A stretch of 64,000 bases of DNA from Streptacidiphilus rugosus AM-16 (GTDB lineage Bacteria; Actinomycetota; Actinomycetes; Streptomycetales; Streptomycetaceae), in NCBI RefSeq assembly GCF_000744655.1, contig NZ_JQMJ01000004.1, positions 7,023,698 through 7,087,697 of the forward strand, written 5' to 3'. This document shows, one piece after another, positions 52,815-61,871 of this stretch (positions are counted from its first letter, which is position 1; every line of letters starts with the position of its first letter). The notes beneath the pieces were generated by a model. The model was not told the DNA's origin. It did no database searches and saw nothing but the letters and a program-made list of their open reading frames with translations. A program made the translations under genes and the position numbers.

Positions 52815-53876
52815 ATGGAAACCCCACGCAACACCAGTGCCCCGCCGCACGACCTGCCCCCGCAGGGCGAACAGCGCCCCCAGCCTTCCGACCACCTCGC
52901 CGGACCCGAGTCCCGGCGGGGCCGCAGTGCGTTCTCCGGCAGCGGGAAGTCCCGCCTCGGCGACACGCTCTTCGCCGGCGCCTCCCGCGGCAGCGGCATC
53001 CTGCTCCTGGTGATCATGGCTGCCATCGCGGCCTTCCTCACCTACCGCTCGATCGCCGCGATCAACGCCAACACCGGCAACTTCCTCACCACGTCCGACT
53101 GGAACACCCAGTCCGACCCGATGGTCTTCGGCATCGCGGCCATCGCGACCGGCACCATCATCAGCGCCGTCGTCGCGATGATCCTGGCCGTGCCGATCGC
53201 CATCGGCATCGCGCTGTTCATCTCGCACTACGCGCCGCGCCGGATAGCCCAGGGCCTCGGCTACGTGGTGGACCTGCTTGCCGCCGTGCCCTCGATCGTC
53301 TTCGGTCTCTGGGGCGCGCTCTTCCTGGTGCCGCACATGCTCGGCATCAACGCCTGGCTGAACCAGTACTTCGGCTGGACCTACATCTTCAAGCAGCAGC
53401 TGCCCGGCTCGCAGCCGCGCAGCCTGTTCACCGTCGGCGTGCTGCTGGCCATCATGATCCTGCCGATCATCACCGCGGTCACCCGCGAGATCTTCCTCCA
53501 GGTGCCCCGTGCCCACGAGGAGGCCGCGCTCGCGCTCGGCGCGACCCGCTGGGAGATGATCCGCACCGCGGTGATCCCCTTCGGCCGCTCCGGCATCATC
53601 TCGGCGTCCATGCTCGGCCTCGGCCGCGCGCTCGGCGAGACGATGGCCGTCGCCACCGTGCTCTCCCCGTCCTACGTGATCAACCTGCACATCCTGGACC
53701 CGGGCGGCTCGACCATCGCCCAGAACATCGCCTCGCAGTTCGGCGAGTCCCAGGGCCTCGGCCGCGATGCGCTCATCGCCTCCGGCCTGGTGCTGTTCGT
53801 GATCACCCTGCTCGTCAACGGCGCAGCGCGGCTCATCATCGCGCGCCGCAAGGAATACTCGGGAGCTGACGCCTGA
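52815..53876 (+). CDS. pstC: Phosphate ABC transporter permease PstC
   Basis: The 353-residue permease has a disordered Pro-rich N-terminal 60 residues, six membrane spans and the EAA loop REIFLQVPRAHEEAALALGA. It forms the channel with PstA. The ATG at 52815 follows CCGGAG. Its last base overlaps the pstA start. Confidence 0.96.
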   Translation: METPRNTSAPPHDLPPQGEQRPQPSDHLAGPESRRGRSAFSGSGKSRLGDTLFAGASRGSGILLLVIMAAIAAFLTYRSIAAINANTGNFLTTSDWNTQSDPMVFGIAAIATGTIISAVVAMILAVPIAIGIALFISHYAPRRIAQGLGYVVDLLAAVPSIVFGLWGALFLVPHMLGINAWLNQYFGWTYIFKQQLPGSQPRSLFTVGVLLAIMILPIITAVTREIFLQVPRAHEEAALALGATRWEMIRTAVIPFGRSGIISASMLGLGRALGETMAVATVLSPSYVINLHILDPGGSTIAQNIASQFGESQGLGRDALIASGLVLFVITLLVNGAARLIIARRKEYSGADA

Positions 53877-54946
53877 TGAGCAGCAGCCTTGCGAACTCGC
53901 GGAACTCCCTGAGCTCCCCCCTGACCGAACGCCGCCTCCCCCGCTGGATGCCCGCCGCGAACGCGGCGCTGGCCGCTCTGCTCGCCGTCGCCATCGGCGC
54001 CGGCTTCGACCTCAGCAGCAAGGCCCAGTGGGGCCTGATCGCCGCGATTCTCTTCATCGGCATCCAGTACGTCGCCTCGACCGTCGTCGAGGGCCGCCGC
54101 CACGCGAAGAACACCCTGGCCACCTCGCTGGTCTGGGTCGCCTTCCTGCTGGCGCTGCTGCCGCTGGTCTCCGTGCTGTGGATGACCGTCAGCAAGGGCC
54201 TGGACGTCGTCAACGCCAACTTCCTGACGCACTCGATGAACAACATCGGTCCCAACGACGAGGGCGGCGGTCTCTACCACGCGCTCATCGGGACCCTGGA
54301 GCAGGTCGCCCTGGCGTCGCTCTTCGCCGCGCCGGTCGGCATCCTGACCGCCGTCTACCTGGTCGAGTACGGCCGGAACGGCAAGCTGTCCAAGGCGGTC
54401 AGCTTCTTCGTGGACGTGATGACCGGTGTGCCGTCGATCGTGGCGGGCCTGTTCGTTCTGTCCTTCTGGATCATCATCCTCAACATGCCCTACACCGGCT
54501 TCGCGGGCTCGATCGCGCTGGCGATCCTGATGCTGCCGGTCGTGGTGCGCTCCACCGAGGAGATGCTGAAGCTCGTCCCCAACGAGCTGCGCGAGGCCTC
54601 CCTGGCCCTCGGCGTGCCGAAGTGGCTCACGATCGTCCGCATCGTGCTGCCGACCGCACTGGGCGGCATCGTGACCGGCGTGATGCTGGCCGTCGCCCGC
54701 ATCATCGGCGAGACCGCGCCGATCCTGATGCTGGTCTTCGGCGCCGACGCGATCAACATGGACCCGTTCAACAACCCGCAGTCCTCGCTCCCGCTCTACG
54801 TGTGGACCGAGTACTCGCGAGGCACCGACCAGTCCCAGGCCCGCGCCTGGGGCGGTGCGCTGGTCCTGATCGTGGTGGTCATGGTGCTGAACCTGGTCGC
54901 GCGGGGCATCGCCCGATGGAAGGCGCCCAAGGGCGCCACGCGCTGA
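53876..54946 (+). CDS. pstA: Phosphate ABC transporter permease PstA
   Basis: The 356-residue permease has about eight spans. The conserved core shows AAPVGILTAVYLVEYG, MTGVPSIVAGLFVL and the EAA loop LVPNELREASLALGVPKW. It starts one base inside the pstC stop (TGATG), so the two are coupled. Confidence 0.96.
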   Translation: MSSSLANSRNSLSSPLTERRLPRWMPAANAALAALLAVAIGAGFDLSSKAQWGLIAAILFIGIQYVASTVVEGRRHAKNTLATSLVWVAFLLALLPLVSVLWMTVSKGLDVVNANFLTHSMNNIGPNDEGGGLYHALIGTLEQVALASLFAAPVGILTAVYLVEYGRNGKLSKAVSFFVDVMTGVPSIVAGLFVLSFWIIILNMPYTGFAGSIALAILMLPVVVRSTEEMLKLVPNELREASLALGVPKWLTIVRIVLPTALGGIVTGVMLAVARIIGETAPILMLVFGADAINMDPFNNPQSSLPLYVWTEYSRGTDQSQARAWGGALVLIVVVMVLNLVARGIARWKAPKGATR

Positions 54947-55003
54947 CGTGCTGACGCACGGGCATACGGACATCCAGAAGTTTCAAGAAAGCGACAGAAC
55001 ATC

Positions 55004-55780
55004 ATGGCCAAGCGCATCGACGTCAGCGGACTGAACGCGTACTACGGCAACTTCCGGGCCGTGGAGGACATCTCCATGATCGTCGAGCCTCGCTCGGTGA
55101 CGGCCTTCATCGGCCCGTCGGGCTGCGGCAAGTCGACCTTCCTGCGGACGCTCAACCGCATGCACGAGGTGATCCCGGGCGCCCGCGTCGAGGGCAAGGT
55201 GCTGCTCGACGACGAGAACCTGTACGGCCAGAGCGTGGACCCGGTCGCCGTGCGCCGCACGGTCGGCATGGTCTTCCAGCGGCCGAACCCGTTCCCGACC
55301 ATGTCCATCAAGGAGAACGTGGCCGCCGGCCTCAAGCTCAACGGCGTCCGCAACAAGAAGCTCGTCGACGAGGCGGTCGAGCGCTCGCTGCGCGGCGCGA
55401 ACCTCTGGAACGAGGTCAAGGACCGCCTGGACAAGCCGGGCGCGGGCCTCTCCGGCGGCCAGCAGCAGCGTCTGTGCATCGCCCGCGCGATCGCGGTCGA
55501 GCCGCAGGTCCTGCTGATGGACGAGCCCTGCTCGGCGCTGGACCCGATCTCGACGCTGGCGATCGAGGACCTGATCGGTCAGCTCAAGGAGCAGTACACG
55601 ATCGTCATCGTCACCCACAACATGCAGCAGGCCGCGCGCGTGAGCGACCGGACGGCGTTCTTCAACCTGGCGGGCGTGGGCCAGCCGGGCCGCCTGATCG
55701 AGATCGACGCGACGGAGAAGATCTTCTCCAACCCGTCGGTCCAGGCGACCGAGGACTACATCTCCGGCCGCTTCGGGTGA
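55004..55780 (+). CDS. pstB: Phosphate ABC transporter ATP-binding protein PstB
   Basis: The 258-residue ATPase has Walker [10 protein letters not shown], a Q-loop [10 protein letters not shown], signature [16 protein letters not shown], Walker [14 protein letters not shown] and a His switch [11 protein letters not shown]. It powers PstCA. It is the last gene of the operon, 57 bp after pstA. Confidence 0.97.
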   Translation: MAKRIDVSGLNAYYGNFRAVEDISMIVEPRSVTAFIGPSGCGKSTFLRTLNRMHEVIPGARVEGKVLLDDENLYGQSVDPVAVRRTVGMVFQRPNPFPTMSIKENVAAGLKLNGVRNKKLVDEAVERSLRGANLWNEVKDRLDKPGAGLSGGQQQRLCIARAIAVEPQVLLMDEPCSALDPISTLAIEDLIGQLKEQYTIVIVTHNMQQAARVSDRTAFFNLAGVGQPGRLIEIDATEKIFSNPSVQATEDYISGRFG

Positions 55781-55791
55781 TCCCCCAGACC

Positions 55792-55827
55792 CCTCCGTGG
55801 CGCTACTAGGCGGTGCCGCCACGGAGG
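55792..55827. terminator. Hairpin after pstB
   Basis: CCTCCGTGGCG and CGCCACGGAGG form an 11-bp stem with a 14-nt loop, starting 12 bp after the stop. Confidence 0.6.
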
Positions 55828-55834
55828 TGCAATG

Positions 55835-55874
55835 CGGAAGGCCCCGGCTCCTTTACTGGAACCGGGGCCTTCCG
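55835..55874. terminator. Terminator after pstSCAB
   Basis: A perfect 13-bp stem (CGGAAGGCCCCGG and its complement) with inner pairing TCC/GGA is followed by TTCTTG. Confidence 0.8.
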
Positions 55875-55897
55875 TTCTTGACCGGCGAGGGGCGCCA

Positions 55898-56076
55898 CCT
55901 CAGGGGCGCGAGGCTCTGCTTGATCGACTGCATGCGCGAGGAACCACCCTGCGCGGATGGCCCTGCGCGATGAGGACCACCCGCACGCCGGAGGGGGTAC
56001 CTCCCGGCCGAAGGCTGGGGGATTGTCGCGCCCGCGCGCCCGAGGCGCATCTCAGCGGAGCCTCGCGCCCCTGAGG
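55898..56076. repeat. Dispersed repeat element, copy 2
   Basis: CCTCAGGGGCGCGAGGCTC and its perfect 19-bp complement bound about 180 bp. The interior repeats copy 1 almost exactly over GAGGGGGTACCTCCCGGCCG and AAGGCTGGGGGATTGTCGCG. It lies between pstB and the convergent pit gene. Confidence 0.75.
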
Positions 56077-56078
56077 CA

Positions 56079-57074
56079 CTAGCCGACGATCGCCCAGCTG
56101 ATCCAGTAGACGAGGGCGGCGACCAGGCCCGCGGCCGGGAGGGTGATGAACCAGCCCATGACGATGTTCTTCGCCACGCCCCACCGCACCGCGCGCACCC
56201 GCTTCGTCGCACCGACGCCCATGATCGCGGAGGTGATCACGTGGGTCGTCGAGACGGGGACCTTGAACGCGTAGGACGTGACATAGAGGATCGTCGCCGC
56301 CACCGACTCGGACGCGAAGCCCTGCGGGGGGTCCAGCTCGATGATCCTGCGGCCGAGCGTCCGCATGATCCGCCAGCCGCCGGCCCAGGTGCCCAGGGAC
56401 AGGACCAGCGCCGTGCTGATCTTCACCCAGAGCGGGATCGAGGTGCCGGTGTGGTGCCCGGAGATCACCAGGGCCAGGACCACGACGCCCATCGTCTTCT
56501 GCGAGTCCTGCAGGCCGTGGCCGAGGGCCATCGCCGCCGCCGAGACCGTCTGCGCCATGCGGAAATTGCGCTTCGCGCGGTGCGGGTTGACCTTGCGGAA
56601 GGCCCACATGATCCCGAGCATCATCAGGAAGCCGAAGATCAGACCCACGATCGGCGAGGTGACCATCGGAACGACGACCTTGTCCCAGACCCCGGACCAG
56701 ATCACCTGGGTGCCACCGGCCAGCGCCGCCCCGATCATGCCCCCGATGAGCGCGTGCGTGGAGGAGGAGGGCAGTCCGAAGTACCAGGTGATCAGGTTCC
56801 AGACCACCGCCCCGATCAGCGCCGCCCAGAGAATGACCATCCCCTGGGTGCCGCTGGGCGTCTCGATGATGCCCTTGGTGACGGTCGCGGCCACGCCCGT
56901 GCCGAGGAACGCGCCGGCCAGGTTCATCACCGCGGCCATCAGCAGCGCGGCCTTCGGCGTCAGCGCCCGCGTCGAGACCGAGGTCGCGATCGCGTTCGCC
57001 GAGTCGTGGAAGCCGTTGGTGTAGGCGAAGCCGAAGGCCACGCCGATGACCAGTACCAGTCCGAAGATCTCCAC
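56079..57074 (-). CDS. pit: Low-affinity inorganic phosphate transporter (Pit family)
   Basis: The 331-residue protein has about ten spans and the two PiT signature repeats GFAYTNGFHDSANAIATSV and LYVTSYAFKVPVSTTHVITS. It is a proton- or metal-phosphate symporter, constitutive in many bacteria. The GTG at 57074 is 7 bp after the DUF47 stop. In S. coelicolor its counterpart is PitH1, next to the pst operon. Confidence 0.93.
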   Translation of the reverse strand: MEIFGLVLVIGVAFGFAYTNGFHDSANAIATSVSTRALTPKAALLMAAVMNLAGAFLGTGVAATVTKGIIETPSGTQGMVILWAALIGAVVWNLITWYFGLPSSSTHALIGGMIGAALAGGTQVIWSGVWDKVVVPMVTSPIVGLIFGFLMMLGIMWAFRKVNPHRAKRNFRMAQTVSAAAMALGHGLQDSQKTMGVVVLALVISGHHTGTSIPLWVKISTALVLSLGTWAGGWRIMRTLGRRIIELDPPQGFASESVAATILYVTSYAFKVPVSTTHVITSAIMGVGATKRVRAVRWGVAKNIVMGWFITLPAAGLVAALVYWISWAIVG

Positions 57075-57081
57075 GGGCGGT

Positions 57082-57702
57082 TCAGGACTCCTTGACGGCG
57101 ATGGTCTCCACCGTGTTCGCCACATGTTCGAACGCGTCGGCGGCCTCTTCGAGGACGTCGACGATCTGCTTGAGCTTCAGCACCTCGATGGCCTCGTACT
57201 GGCCGCTGAACAGGTGCGCCAGCAACTTGCGGTGGATCTGGTCGGCCTGGTTCTCCAGACGGTTGACCTCGATCCAGTACTCCGTCAGGTTCGCCATCGA
57301 GCGAAGGTTCGGCATCGCCGCCGCCGTCAGCTCCGCCGCCCGGGAGAGCACCTCGATCTGCTGCTCGACACCCTTGGGCAGCGCGTCGATCTCGTAGAGG
57401 ACGACGAGATCGACGGCCTCCTCCATGAAGTCCATGATGTCGTCCAGCGAGGAGGCCAGAGAGTAGATGTCCTCGCGGTCGAAGGGCGTGATGAAGGACG
57501 AGTTGAGCTGGTGGAAGATCGAGTGTGTGATCTCGTCGCCCGCGTGTTCGGCGGCCCGCATCCGGTCGGCGATCTCCGACCGCGCTGCGACATCGGCGCC
57601 GAGCAGCTCCAGCAGGAGCTTGGAGCCGGTGACAAGGTTGTTCGCCGAGGCGGCGAACATGTCATAGAAGCTCGTCTCCCGGGGGGTCAGACGAATACGC
57701 AC
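57082..57702 (-). CDS. DUF47 family PhoU-like accessory protein
   Basis: The 206-residue helical protein resembles PhoU: TPRETSFYDMFAASANNLVT, DREDIYSLASSLDDIMDFME and VLKLKQIVDVLEEAADAFEH. DUF47 proteins modulate Pit transporters. It starts at GTG 57702 with GGAGA just upstream and is cotranscribed with pit. Confidence 0.93.
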   Translation of the reverse strand: MRIRLTPRETSFYDMFAASANNLVTGSKLLLELLGADVAARSEIADRMRAAEHAGDEITHSIFHQLNSSFITPFDREDIYSLASSLDDIMDFMEEAVDLVVLYEIDALPKGVEQQIEVLSRAAELTAAAMPNLRSMANLTEYWIEVNRLENQADQIHRKLLAHLFSGQYEAIEVLKLKQIVDVLEEAADAFEHVANTVETIAVKES

Positions 57703-57945
57703 AAAAGTCTCCGAAGTACAGGGGCGGACGTAGCGATGCTAGGCGCTGCGCCCGGACATTGCGCACACCGGGGTGCAACGGCCGACACGGAGTACCTGAA
57801 ATCATCCTTGCGTACGTACAGGTGGTGGGCAGTATGGCGGGGCCGGACGCAACTAGGGTCACGCGTACGCGCAAGCCTGTGATTCGAAGCGCGCGTTTCG
57901 ATATCCAGACGTGACCGGTCCACGATGCCGGGCCGCCGCGAGCCC

Positions 57946-57951
57946 TACCAT
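57946..57951 (+). promoter_or_regulatory. Probable -10 box for leaderless csoR mRNA
   Basis: TACCAT lies 7 nt before the ATG at 57959. No ribosome site is seen. Confidence 0.4.
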
Positions 57952-57958
57952 GGACGGC

Positions 57959-58294
57959 ATGGACGTCGTGGACGTGGACAGCACGAACCAGGACCACGCG
58001 GGGCACGTCGGCCCGCACGGCTACAGCGCGCGCAAGGACGAACACGTCAAGCGTCTGCGCCGGATCGAGGGGCAGGTCCGCGGTCTGCAGCGGATGGTCG
58101 AGAGCGACACCTACTGCATCGACATCCTCACTCAGGTCTCCGCCAGCACCAAGGCACTCCAGGCCTTCGCACTCAGCCTGCTGGAGGAGCACCTCAAGCA
58201 CTGCGTCGCGGACGCCGCCGCCCAGGGAGGGCCCGAGGCGGACGAGAAGGTCGCCGAGGCGACGGCCGCGATCGCCCGCCTGCTGCGCTCCTGA
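57959..58294 (+). CDS. csoR: Copper-sensing repressor, CsoR family
   Basis: The 111-residue all-helical protein has the CsoR copper ligands Cys53 (SDTYCIDIL), His78 and Cys82 (LLEEHLKHCV). It represses copper export genes until Cu(I) binds. YSARKDEHVKRLRRIEGQVR is the conserved DNA-binding helix. The ATG at 57959 fits a leaderless transcript; another Met lies 3 codons earlier. No copper transporter is adjacent. Confidence 0.92.
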   Translation: MDVVDVDSTNQDHAGHVGPHGYSARKDEHVKRLRRIEGQVRGLQRMVESDTYCIDILTQVSASTKALQAFALSLLEEHLKHCVADAAAQGGPEADEKVAEATAAIARLLRS

Positions 58295-58309
58295 CCTCTC
58301 TGCCCGGCC

Positions 58310-58341
58310 CTCCCGCCTCCGCTCTCAGGCGGAGGCGGGAG
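58310..58341. terminator. Bidirectional hairpin after csoR
   Basis: CTCCCGCCTCCG and its 12-bp complement with an 8-nt loop overlap the end of the convergent small gene. Confidence 0.7.
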
Positions 58342-58537
58342 CGGAGGGTGGGTCGTCCTCCTCGCTGACGCGCTGCTGCGGCACGCGCGGGGTCAGCGCC
58401 TCCCGTTCGCGTTCCACGCGGAGGATGGTGTCGATCCGTTCGGGGCTGAGCCTCTCACCCGGGGTGGCAGCCGCGGCGATCATGAGGTCGCCGTACATCT
58501 CGATCTCCGCCAGGGCGATCGGGTCGTCCGTGGCCAC
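58325..58537 (-). CDS. Small conserved hypothetical protein
   Basis: The 70-residue product reads VATDDPIALAEIEMYGDLMI then AAAATPGERLSPERIDTILR and has an acidic C-terminal tail. The helical pattern and good codon use support a real gene. GGGAGGAGG lies 9 nt before the GTG at 58537. The function is unknown. Confidence 0.75.
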   Translation of the reverse strand: MATDDPIALAEIEMYGDLMIAAAATPGERLSPERIDTILRVEREREALTPRVPQQRVSEEDDPPSAPASA

Positions 58538-58714
58538 GCACGCCACCTCCTCCCATGGCCCCGAGCTCGCGGGCTGTCGCCTCCGACGGCTAGTCAACTC
58601 TTTACAGAGTAGGCAGCCCGGGCCGGGCGTGCATGGCACGTCTGGGCCATTTTGGAGACGGAAGGGGCCGGCCGCCGCTGCCGGAGCCGCGTACGGAGGC
58701 CGGATCCTCCCGCG

Positions 58715-59578
58715 CTACTTGCTGCCCGCCGCGGCGCTCGGCGCCACGATGTCGCCCTGGGCCGGAGTCTCGATCCTCACCGGCGTGCCGAAGGCGGAGA
58801 ACTCGCTCGTCGAGGTGACCCGGACCTGGTCCTTGGCCGCCGTCGAACCGGCGACCTGGGCGAAGGTGAAGACCTCGACCACCTTGTTGATCCGGCCGTG
58901 TTCGTCGAGCCAGACGTCGTAGGGCACCTTCTTCACCGTGAAGGTGTGCGAGGCGAGGGCGAGCCCCACGGCCGCCGGGCCGGCCGCCGCCTTCGCCGCC
59001 GCGGCGAGGTCGAGCGTGCCGCGGTAGTGCTTGAGGACCGTTCCGCCCACCGTGGAGGTGTCCACGAGCGTCGCCGTCTCCGCGCCGCGCAGGGCGTCGG
59101 AGGCGCTGGCCGGATCCGTCGCGCCGCTGCTGACCAGGTTGCCGTCGCCCAACTGCTGGACCTGGAGCTTGATCCACTTGCCGGCCGGCACCTTGGCCCC
59201 GCTGTTCTGCAGGTAGACCACGCCGGGGCTGACGACCTCGTTCAGGTGGCCCGGCGCGCTGGTGCCCGAACCGGCGGGGACCGCGACCTGGACCCTCCCC
59301 AGATGCGCCCCGTAGTCGTAGGCGCCGGTGCCGTGCAGCGTCATCTGCTTGGTGGCGGAGACCGTCCGGAGCGTGGTGACGTCCTGGAGGTAGCCGTTGT
59401 GCCCGGTGATGTCCGCCGCCGAGCGGACGGCCGTCAGCGGATCGGCGGCGAGGTGGTCGGAGGCCGGGTCGACCGTCTGGGCGTCGCTGCTCGTGCCCGG
59501 AGCGGCGCCGGACGAGCAGGAGCTGAGCGCGGCGACGGCGATCGCTGCGACGAGTGCGGCGCGGAGCGGGCGGGACAT
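58715..59578 (-). CDS. Lipoprotein, LppX/LolA-like
   Basis: The 287-residue product has a lipobox (AALSSC) and an Ala/Ser-rich linker. A large beta-rich domain follows with LTAVRSAADITGHNGYLQDV, VSATKQMTLHGTGAYDYGAH and YDVWLDEHGRINKVVEVFTF, like the LppX/LprG half-barrel lipoproteins. A lipid or wall-linked role is inferred. The 58538-58714 stretch before it has no gene. Confidence 0.8.
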   Translation of the reverse strand: MSRPLRAALVAAIAVAALSSCSSGAAPGTSSDAQTVDPASDHLAADPLTAVRSAADITGHNGYLQDVTTLRTVSATKQMTLHGTGAYDYGAHLGRVQVAVPAGSGTSAPGHLNEVVSPGVVYLQNSGAKVPAGKWIKLQVQQLGDGNLVSSGATDPASASDALRGAETATLVDTSTVGGTVLKHYRGTLDLAAAAKAAAGPAAVGLALASHTFTVKKVPYDVWLDEHGRINKVVEVFTFAQVAGSTAAKDQVRVTSTSEFSAFGTPVRIETPAQGDIVAPSAAAGSK

Positions 59579-59654
59579 CGTTTCCTCCAGGACACGGCGT
59601 GCGTGTGCGCTGTGACTAACGAGGTCGAGGGGGTGGGGTTACGGCCGTCCGGGT

Positions 59655-59660
59655 TACCGT
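59655..59660 (+). promoter_or_regulatory. Probable -10 box for leaderless small gene
   Basis: TACCGT lies 6 nt before the GTG at 59667. Confidence 0.35.
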
Positions 59661-59666
59661 TGAATC

Positions 59667-59858
59667 GTGACGAAAGAGGCGGGTCCCGCCATACCGGCCC
59701 AGCGACGTCAGGGAGAACCGATGCACCAGACGTCCGTTGCGGAGAAAGGCGCGTTCGCCGTGGCGAAGTGCAGCTGCGGTTGGCACTCCCCGGCTCGACG
59801 TTCCCGCGACAAGGCCCGCAGGGACGCTGCCGAACACCACGCGGACGTCGACGCGTAG
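59667..59858 (+). CDS. Small CSCGWHS protein
   Basis: The 63-residue product contains GAFAVAKCSCGWHSPARRSR then DKARRDAAEHHADVDA. The Cys-x-Cys and clustered His could bind zinc. The function is unknown. Starts at GTG 59667 (leaderless) or ATG 59721 are possible. Confidence 0.65.
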   Translation: MTKEAGPAIPAQRRQGEPMHQTSVAEKGAFAVAKCSCGWHSPARRSRDKARRDAAEHHADVDA

Positions 59859-60019
59859 CCGTCCGCGCGGAACCCGCTCCCACCGCACCACCGCACCACC
59901 GACACCGCCAGGCCCATGCCGCCCGGAGTGCGCCCCTGATTCCCAGGGGATGCAACCCTCCGGGCGGTTTCCTCGTCTACTCCCGCGTAACCACCGGGCG
60001 GGACGGTAGAAGGAAGACC

Positions 60020-61624
60020 ATGGGCGACCACGGCAGCACGCGTCGTAATCTCCTGCGGGTCGGCGGCGCGCTCGCCGCCGGCGTCGGCATCGCCGCCTGC
60101 GCGGACACGCAGCGTCGGGCCTCCGCATCCGGCTCCGGTTCGGGCTCCGCCTCCGGGGTGTCGAGCGCCAGGGGAACGACGGGCACGCCCCTCGCGGCGA
60201 CGGGCGCCGACTGGGCCGCGCTGGCCAAGGGACTGGCCGGCCAGCTGATCCGGCCCGGCGACTCCCGCTACGGCGAGGCGGCCGAGCTGTTCCAGCCCCG
60301 CTTCGACGCGATCAGGCCCGCCGCGGTCGCGTACGCCGCCTCCCCGCACGACGTCGCCACCTGCCTCGCCTTCGCCCGCCGGTACGGCGTGCCGATCGTG
60401 GCGCGGAACGGCGGACACAACTACGCGGGCTGGTCCACCGTCAGCAACGGCCTGGTCGTCGACGTCGGCCGGATGAACACCGTGCAGGCGAACGGGAGCG
60501 TCGGAGCCGGGGCACGGCTCGTCGACGTCTACAACGGCCTCGCCGCGTCGGGACGGACGATCCCGGCCGGCTCCTGCCCGAGCGTCGGCGTCAGCGGCCT
60601 GACGCTGGGCGGCGGCGTCGGGGTCACCGGTCGCGCCAACGGACTGACCTGCGACAACCTGACCGGCGCAGAGATCGTCACGCCGGACGGCAGGATCCGC
60701 GAGGTCAACGCCCATCAGGACGCCGACCTCTTCTGGGCGCTGCGGGGAGCCGGCGGCGGCAACTTCGGCGTGGTCACCCGCCTCGACTTCCGCACCCACC
60801 CCGCCGACGACTGCAGCTACGGCTTCCTCTCCTGGCCCTGGTCGAAGGCCGCCGCGGTGATCCAGGCCTGGCAGGCCTGGGCCCCCACCGCGCCGGACGC
60901 CCTCTGGGCCAACCTGCACATCAGCGCCTCCTACGACGGCAACCTGCGCATCGCCTCGACGGTCAACCTGCTGGGCGGCTCGCGCACCGAGCTGGGCAAC
61001 CTGGTCGACCGCCTCTCCGTGCGCCCGAGCAGCGCGTCGCTGCACAGCGCCTCCTACATGACGACCATGGAGGTCATGGGCGGCGTCACCGGCCTCCCGG
61101 TGGCCCGTGACCACGTCCACGGCTCACTGCCCGGCCACAACCCGTCCGGCACGCTGGTCCGCTCCTCGTACGGCGCGCGCTCGGACATCTTCACCCGCCG
61201 CCTCAGCGGCGCGGGCGCGGCGGCGGTGGTCGCCGCGGTGGCCCGCTACCCGCGCAGCGCGCCCTCCGGCGGGCACGGCGCGATCGCCTTCGACGCGCTG
61301 GGCGGCGCGATCAACCGCGTCGGGGCGCGGGACACGGCGTTCGTGCACCGCAGCGGGCTCTTCATGGCCCAGTACACCGCGGACTACCCGGCGGGCGTGA
61401 CGGGCGGCTCGGCGGCGGACCGCAGCTGGGCCTGGCTCAACGGCGCGTGGAACGCGATGCGGCCGTACGCCGGCGGCGAGGCCTACCAGAACTACGCCGA
61501 CCCGCAGCTGCGCAACTGGGAACAGGCCTACTACGGCGCGAACGCGCCCCGCCTCCGCCAGGTGAAGAAGGCCTACGACCCCACCGGCCTCTTCCGCTTC
61601 CCCCAGGGCATCCCTCTGGCGTAG
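60020..61624 (+). CDS. Exported FAD-linked oxidase (berberine-bridge type)
   Basis: The 534-residue enzyme has a twin-arginine-like signal STRRNLLRVGGALAAGVG with a lipobox (IAAC), so it may be an exported folded lipoprotein. The FAD domain shows RNGGHNYAG (flavin-linking His) and PAGSCPSVGVSGLTLGGGVG (second link via Cys), as in bicovalent oxidases. The C-terminal berberine-bridge segment includes YQNYADPQLRNWEQAYYG and YDPTGLFRFPQGIP. The substrate is probably a sugar or aromatic alcohol; unknown. AAGGAAG precedes the ATG. Confidence 0.9.
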   Translation: MGDHGSTRRNLLRVGGALAAGVGIAACADTQRRASASGSGSGSASGVSSARGTTGTPLAATGADWAALAKGLAGQLIRPGDSRYGEAAELFQPRFDAIRPAAVAYAASPHDVATCLAFARRYGVPIVARNGGHNYAGWSTVSNGLVVDVGRMNTVQANGSVGAGARLVDVYNGLAASGRTIPAGSCPSVGVSGLTLGGGVGVTGRANGLTCDNLTGAEIVTPDGRIREVNAHQDADLFWALRGAGGGNFGVVTRLDFRTHPADDCSYGFLSWPWSKAAAVIQAWQAWAPTAPDALWANLHISASYDGNLRIASTVNLLGGSRTELGNLVDRLSVRPSSASLHSASYMTTMEVMGGVTGLPVARDHVHGSLPGHNPSGTLVRSSYGARSDIFTRRLSGAGAAAVVAAVARYPRSAPSGGHGAIAFDALGGAINRVGARDTAFVHRSGLFMAQYTADYPAGVTGGSAADRSWAWLNGAWNAMRPYAGGEAYQNYADPQLRNWEQAYYGANAPRLRQVKKAYDPTGLFRFPQGIPLA

Positions 61625-61728
61625 TGCACGCCGGGCCTGCGGAGAGTGGCAACACACCGGGGGCGCGCGGCTCGGCTGATCTCTGCGCCTCCGGCGCGCC
61701 ACGTTCCTGCGAGGGGAAGGTGCGACCC

Positions 61729-61839
61729 CAGGGGCGCGGGGCTGTGCTTGATCCACTGAGTCCGCGACAAGCCACCCGTCCAGGCAGAGCCCCGAACGCG
61801 CGGGGCCATCCTCCTCCGGGTGGTTGCTCGCGCCCCTGG
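61729..61839. repeat. Dispersed repeat element, copy 3 (diverged)
   Basis: CCAGGGGCGCG and its complement bound the element. Inside are CTTGATCCACTG like copy 2 and GGGTGGTTGCTCGCGCCCCT. The central GGGGGTACCTCC block is missing. The rest of 61625-61871 holds no gene. Confidence 0.6.
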
Positions 61840-61871
61840 AGGTCCCTGCAACGGGCTCGGGTGCGTCAGAG

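Noticed and set aside
58652-60019. Long in-frame extension before the flavin oxidase
   Set aside because: The extension is antisense to the lipoprotein gene; the signal peptide at 60020 marks the real start.
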